Origin: Reticulitermes lucifugus
Taxonomy: Eukaryota; Arthropoda; Insecta; Blattodea; Rhinotermitidae
Length of the DNA: 20,914 nucleotides
Reading direction: 5' to 3'
Assembly (NCBI GenBank): GCA_026260175.1
Contig: JAKCWW010010865.1
Coordinates: forward strand, 1-20,914
Shown here: positions 18,831-20,914 of the stretch, in pieces
Layout of the letters: each line of letters begins with the position of its first letter
Numbering within the stretch: the stretch's first letter is position 1
Position numbers and translations under genes: made by a program
Notes under the pieces: generated by a model
Told to the model about the DNA's origin: nothing
Databases searched by the model: none
What the model saw: only the letters and a program-made list of their open reading frames with translations

Positions 18831-19419
18831 TAGGGTGATTCAGGTGGAAACGTCAATACTTTGGGAGGTGATAGTGTCGGTCATTGTGAGAAAGAAATTT
18901 GTATGGGCATGTGTCTAATGTTGAATGGTTACCGAGGTAGAACTGTTTGAATCTACAGACCTAACTCCTTTAGATTTCTGCTTGTGGGTTTGAATGAAGA
19001 GCGAATTTTATAAAAGAAAGGTGGATACATCAGACAAATTGCTCGCTCGCAATTTGGATGCTGCTGCCCGCATAAAGAAACGTGAAGATCAACTCAGACA
19101 AAAAACACGCGATCTTCGCACACGAGTTGCAAAGCTCATTGAGGTTGACGGTGGGATTTATGAACATTTATTGAGAACTGTATCAAATGTGTCATTCCTG
19201 TGTAAAAAATTTTATATAAACATTAAATTAAAATAAAAATTCAATTAAGAGTAATTTATTTTTATTACCATTTACAATGCCTTTATATTTGTAGATTCAG
19301 ACAGCTCTATTTCGGTAACCACTCAGAATTAGACATACGTTCTTACGAAATTTTTTTCTCACAATGTCTGGTACTGTCACGTGCAAAAATATTGACCTTT
19401 CCTCGTGAATCACCCTGTA
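18831..19419 (+). mobile_element. Internally deleted Tc1/mariner-type transposon
   Basis: The element is 18833-19417 (585 bp) flanked by TA on both sides (18831-18832 and 19418-19419), the target duplication of this superfamily. Terminal inverted repeats are long: 18833-18957 pairs with 19290-19417. Shared words, read inward, include GGGTGATTCA, GTCAATA, CATTGTGAGAAA, ATGTCTAAT or TGTCTAAT, TGGTTACCGA and TGAATCTACA. The left end has lost the C of the usual CAGGGTGA. Between the repeats lies only the last part of a transposase reading frame on the plus strand, so most of the gene has been lost. A-rich sequence follows the frame before the right repeat. Confidence 0.88.
18961..19236 (+). pseudogene. 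Tc1/mariner-type transposase, C-terminal fragment
   Basis: The reading frame at 18961 gives LTPLDFCLWV, a stop (TGA 18991-18993), then MKSEFYKRKVDTSDKLLAR, NLDAAARIKKREDQLRQ, KTRDLRTRVAKLIEVDGG and IYEHLLRTV, ending with TAA at 19234-19236. LTPLDFFLWG is the motif with the third catalytic acidic residue (Asp, codon 18973-18975) of insect mariner-like transposases, and a C-terminal VDGGIFEHLL-like block is characteristic of one such group. Here Gly of LWG is Val and a stop follows. The DNA-binding region and first two catalytic Asp residues are absent. Only about 90 codons remain of a family usually near 340. Confidence 0.85.
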
Positions 19420-19584
19420 TTTTAGTCCTCCTATCGTTGGTAAGTTCCTACCCAGCTACACTTTCTCACATGACAGAAGACGGCAGTCTTCACAGTCAAA
19501 GCTCTGACAACCGCATGTCTCGACTGTGCACTTAGACTGTAAAACACGCTAATTTATTTAAACGCGAGATTTAAAGGTCTCATT

Positions 19585-19785
19585 CAGGTGTTCGTAAAGA
19601 TTCAAGTCTTCTGGGATATGACACCATGTTCATTGGGATATAGTTACGGAAAAGCGCCTTTTCTTGCTGAACATGGACCCTGATGGATGGAGGCAGAAAC
19701 TTCCTTCACAGGGTCTGTAATTATTTAAAAGGCGAGACGGCATCATACCTCAAAAAAAAACTTAAATCGCAATTCATCACAATTG
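19585..19785 (+). mobile_element. 'FWDMTPC' repeat with inverted arms, most complete copy
   Basis: The left arm 19585-19628 reads QVFVKIQVFWDMTPC and continues SLGYSYGKAPFLAEHGP to a TGA. The right arm 19738-19775 is an imperfect reverse complement of the left (GGCATCATACC and ATTCATCAC versus GGGATATGACACC and GTTCGTAAA), so the element has inverted ends. Between them is the inner block CCTGATGGATGGAGGCAG (19688-19705), TTCC, then TGTAATTATT, which aligns with 4061-4110. The right arm has an A run of 9 in it. No clear target duplication. Class unknown; the inverted arms suggest either a DNA transposon or a pair of inverted retroelement ends. Confidence 0.6.
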
Positions 19786-19909
19786 GGTAACGTAGTCGTG
19801 GTGTGTTGTCCACGCAAAGACTGAATCATGTTCATTACCATCTTCCTCAGGGCCTCCAGACATATTACAGGATAATTCCTCGATTAGGACAAGACTGCTT
19901 AATCCAAAA

Positions 19910-19990
19910 TGTCATTCATCAATCATCATATCATCAGCGCTATGTAAGATCAGATATTTACAGCGTCGTTAAATAAACAGAAACCAAAGT
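19910..19990 (+). mobile_element. SINE-like 3' tail
   Basis: TCATCAGCGCTATGTAAG, then TTACAGCGTCGTTAAATAAAC at 19960-19979 (two words). The TTAAATAAAC end also closes the SINE at 2645-2937 (TAGTTAAATAAAC), and I associate it with cockroach SINE tails. The upstream portion (19800-19910) has no recognisable tRNA-like head, so only the tail is called. Confidence 0.5.
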
Positions 19991-20062
19991 ATTAACATTC
20001 ATAAATTGTATAATTACTTTACTGGATTCTTCACTAAGCAATATTCGTGACTGCATTAGATT

Positions 20063-20085
20063 ATACCTTAAGGTACTTAAGGTAT
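20063..20085. repeat. Inverted repeat with 10-bp perfect arms
   Basis: ATACCTTAAG (20063-20072) and CTTAAGGTAT (20076-20085) are exact reverse complements separated by GTA. It sits right at the 3' end of the SINE copy that follows, without other context. It may be chance, a small hairpin, or a binding dyad. Confidence 0.9.
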
Positions 20086-20345
20086 GTGTGACAAAGCTGC
20101 CCCTGTGCACGTCATCAGGACGTATAGGAGCGTGAGCGTACAGCTCCACTCATCCAGGTTCAGTTTCAGGCCCCGGCTGATTTCTCCCTAGGTTACGAAC
20201 CCATGTTACACATTGAATAGAAGTCTTTGTGGATTAAGGTCCGGTCTGGAAGCTTTGCAGAAGATGAATGTTTCTTTCCCCCTGCAGGAAACGGAAATAG
20301 AACTCCTCAGTTGTCCAGCCGCTCTCTGAGCCACTGTGCCGAGCT
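20086..20345 (-). mobile_element. tRNA-derived SINE, diverged (family S1)
   Basis: On the minus strand: GCTCGGCACAGTGGCTCAG (head, near 20343-20325), a decayed B-box GTTCTATTTCCG, then CTTCCAGACCGGACCTT, AACATGGGTTCGTAACCTAG, GAAATCAGCCGGGGCCTG, GGATGAGTGGAGCTGTACG and CTCCTATACGTCCTGATGAC. The order of words follows the copy at 18553-18828 (CCAGACCAGACCTGG, CGGGGCTTGA, AGAGCTGTATC). It is older than that copy, judged by divergence. The 63-codon minus frame at 19958-20149 runs out of its end and is not a gene. Confidence 0.68.
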
Positions 20346-20435
20346 ATTTCGGCTCACATTTACTATTTGCGACACAGTAATGACAGTGTGGTATTCTGGG
20401 TTTTGACACCGTGCAGGGCTTCAAATTGACACAGA

Positions 20436-20557
20436 CGTTTCGTAGTAGCTTGCTGCCTGTATGTTCAGTGTGACGGAATTACGCTGAAGTCGTCAGCGCC
20501 AGCCTATACGTAATTCTGTCACACTGAAAATAAGGCAGCACATTTCTTCGAAATTTT
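20436..20557. mobile_element. Palindromic MITE
   Basis: Perfect 20-bp inner arms (20464-20483 and 20509-20528: TTCAGTGTGACGGAATTACG and CGTAATTCTGTCACACTGAA, one mismatch at most) flank a 25-bp centre (20484-20508). The pairing resumes outward with GCTGCCT (20452-20458) versus AGGCAGC (20533-20539), then weaker TTTCGTAGTAGC versus TTTCTTCGAAA. The whole is a hairpin of about 120 bp. It has no coding capacity and I could not identify a target duplication or assign a transposase family. In the centre, CTGA and TCAG make a smaller dyad. Confidence 0.8.
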
Positions 20558-20727
20558 GGGCGTACACGGAGAACAAACTCAAAAGGCTATCATCTAATCA
20601 ATATACTCCATGAAAACCTAAAATCTTATACTACACAGTAAAGTACTGAGGTTGCATTCTGTTTGATCAGTACTGTGCTAAAGCTCCAAAACTCGACTCG
20701 GTTTGCATGAGGCTATCGGAGAAATTA

Positions 20728-20738
20728 CCCCCCCCCCC
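20728..20738. repeat. Poly(C) run of 11
   Basis: A homopolymer C tract, one of three such runs in the window (3587-3597, 6528-6537 and here). Probably replication slippage; lengths may be sequencing-sensitive. Confidence 0.9.
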
Positions 20739-20838
20739 ACATACACACCTTGAGATTTTAGTTTGTAAACGTGAATATGACCACGTTCCAGCGCAGTTAA
20801 AATTTATCGGTTTCAATACAATAATTTTAATACACAGA

Positions 20839-20914
20839 TTTTTATTTTTTAAATGGCTCTACAGCCCTATATGGGCCTGGGCCTCCTCATTTCGAGGTTT
20901 CATGGTCACACATC
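20839..20914 (-). mobile_element. SINE 3' end, cut by window edge (family S2)
   Basis: On the minus strand the text runs ATGAAACCTCGAAATGAGG, AGGCCCAGGCCCATATAGGG, CTGTAGAGCCATTT and a tail AAAAAATAAAAATC. It matches the distal 65 bases of the SINE at 10654-10915 (GTGAAACCTCG, GAGGCGGCCTAGGC, GCTGTCGAGCCATT). The tRNA-like head would lie beyond the window. Confidence 0.8.

Noticed and set aside
18518..18856. 112-codon minus-strand gene, the longest frame in the window
   Set aside because: It lies almost wholly within the S1 SINE on the opposite strand and carries no domain.

Overview
This window looks like intergenic DNA from a large, repeat-rich insect genome. The DNA is AT-rich. It contains tRNA-derived SINEs, 5'-truncated non-LTR retrotransposons with short tandem tails, Tc1/mariner and hAT remnants, foldback elements and minisatellites. 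There are no bacterial-type operons, and I found no host exon, tRNA, rRNA or CRISPR array that I can support. Several dispersed repeats carry degenerate coding phrases (such as VFWDMTPC, SYRRF, WIHVAEDRD and AETWTLRKVDQK) that I associate from memory with cockroach and termite genomes. A blattodean such as Periplaneta is my best guess, but it is unverified.

Region by region. 1-5300: a minus-strand SINE (885-1196), four copies of a 55-bp tandem repeat (1253-1472), a plus-strand SINE with an AAAT tail (2645-2937), a fragment of the 'FWDMTPC' repeat (4059-4180), a second type of SINE on the minus strand (about 4850-5020) and a 22-bp tandem array (5151-5260). 5669-6279: a 0.6-kb minisatellite built of alternating 15/16-bp units. 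6336-10142: an FWDMTPC fragment, a SINE, an almost loopless hairpin of about 160 bp (8199-8360), a retrotransposon 3' relic, a frameshifted mariner transposase end (9530-9760) and another FWDMTPC fragment. 10654-13790: a Leu-tRNA-like SINE, a retrotransposon relic, a truncated LINE 3' end (12149-12711), and another relic interrupted at a TA by one end of a Tc1/mariner-like element. 15074-15329: a 240-bp hAT-type MITE with an 8-bp target duplication. 16063-17478: a longer copy of the same LINE, with a dead reverse transcriptase. 18384-20914: a small tandem repeat, a SINE abutting a 585-bp internally deleted Tc1/mariner element with long terminal inverted repeats, an FWDMTPC element with inverted arms, a SINE tail, another SINE, a palindromic MITE and the 3' end of a Leu-like SINE cut by the window edge.

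Nothing here forms a pathway. The sequence reads as a record of successive insertions: retroelements supplied reverse transcriptase, SINEs presumably borrowed that machinery, and DNA transposons inserted into or beside them. All coding parts are truncated, frameshifted or stop-interrupted. The longest stretches between named features hold only short, unrecognised reading frames. I found no evidence for a new functional system. The most interesting items are the internally deleted mariner derivative, the two foldback elements, the inverted-arm FWDMTPC family and the two nested-insertion junctions.
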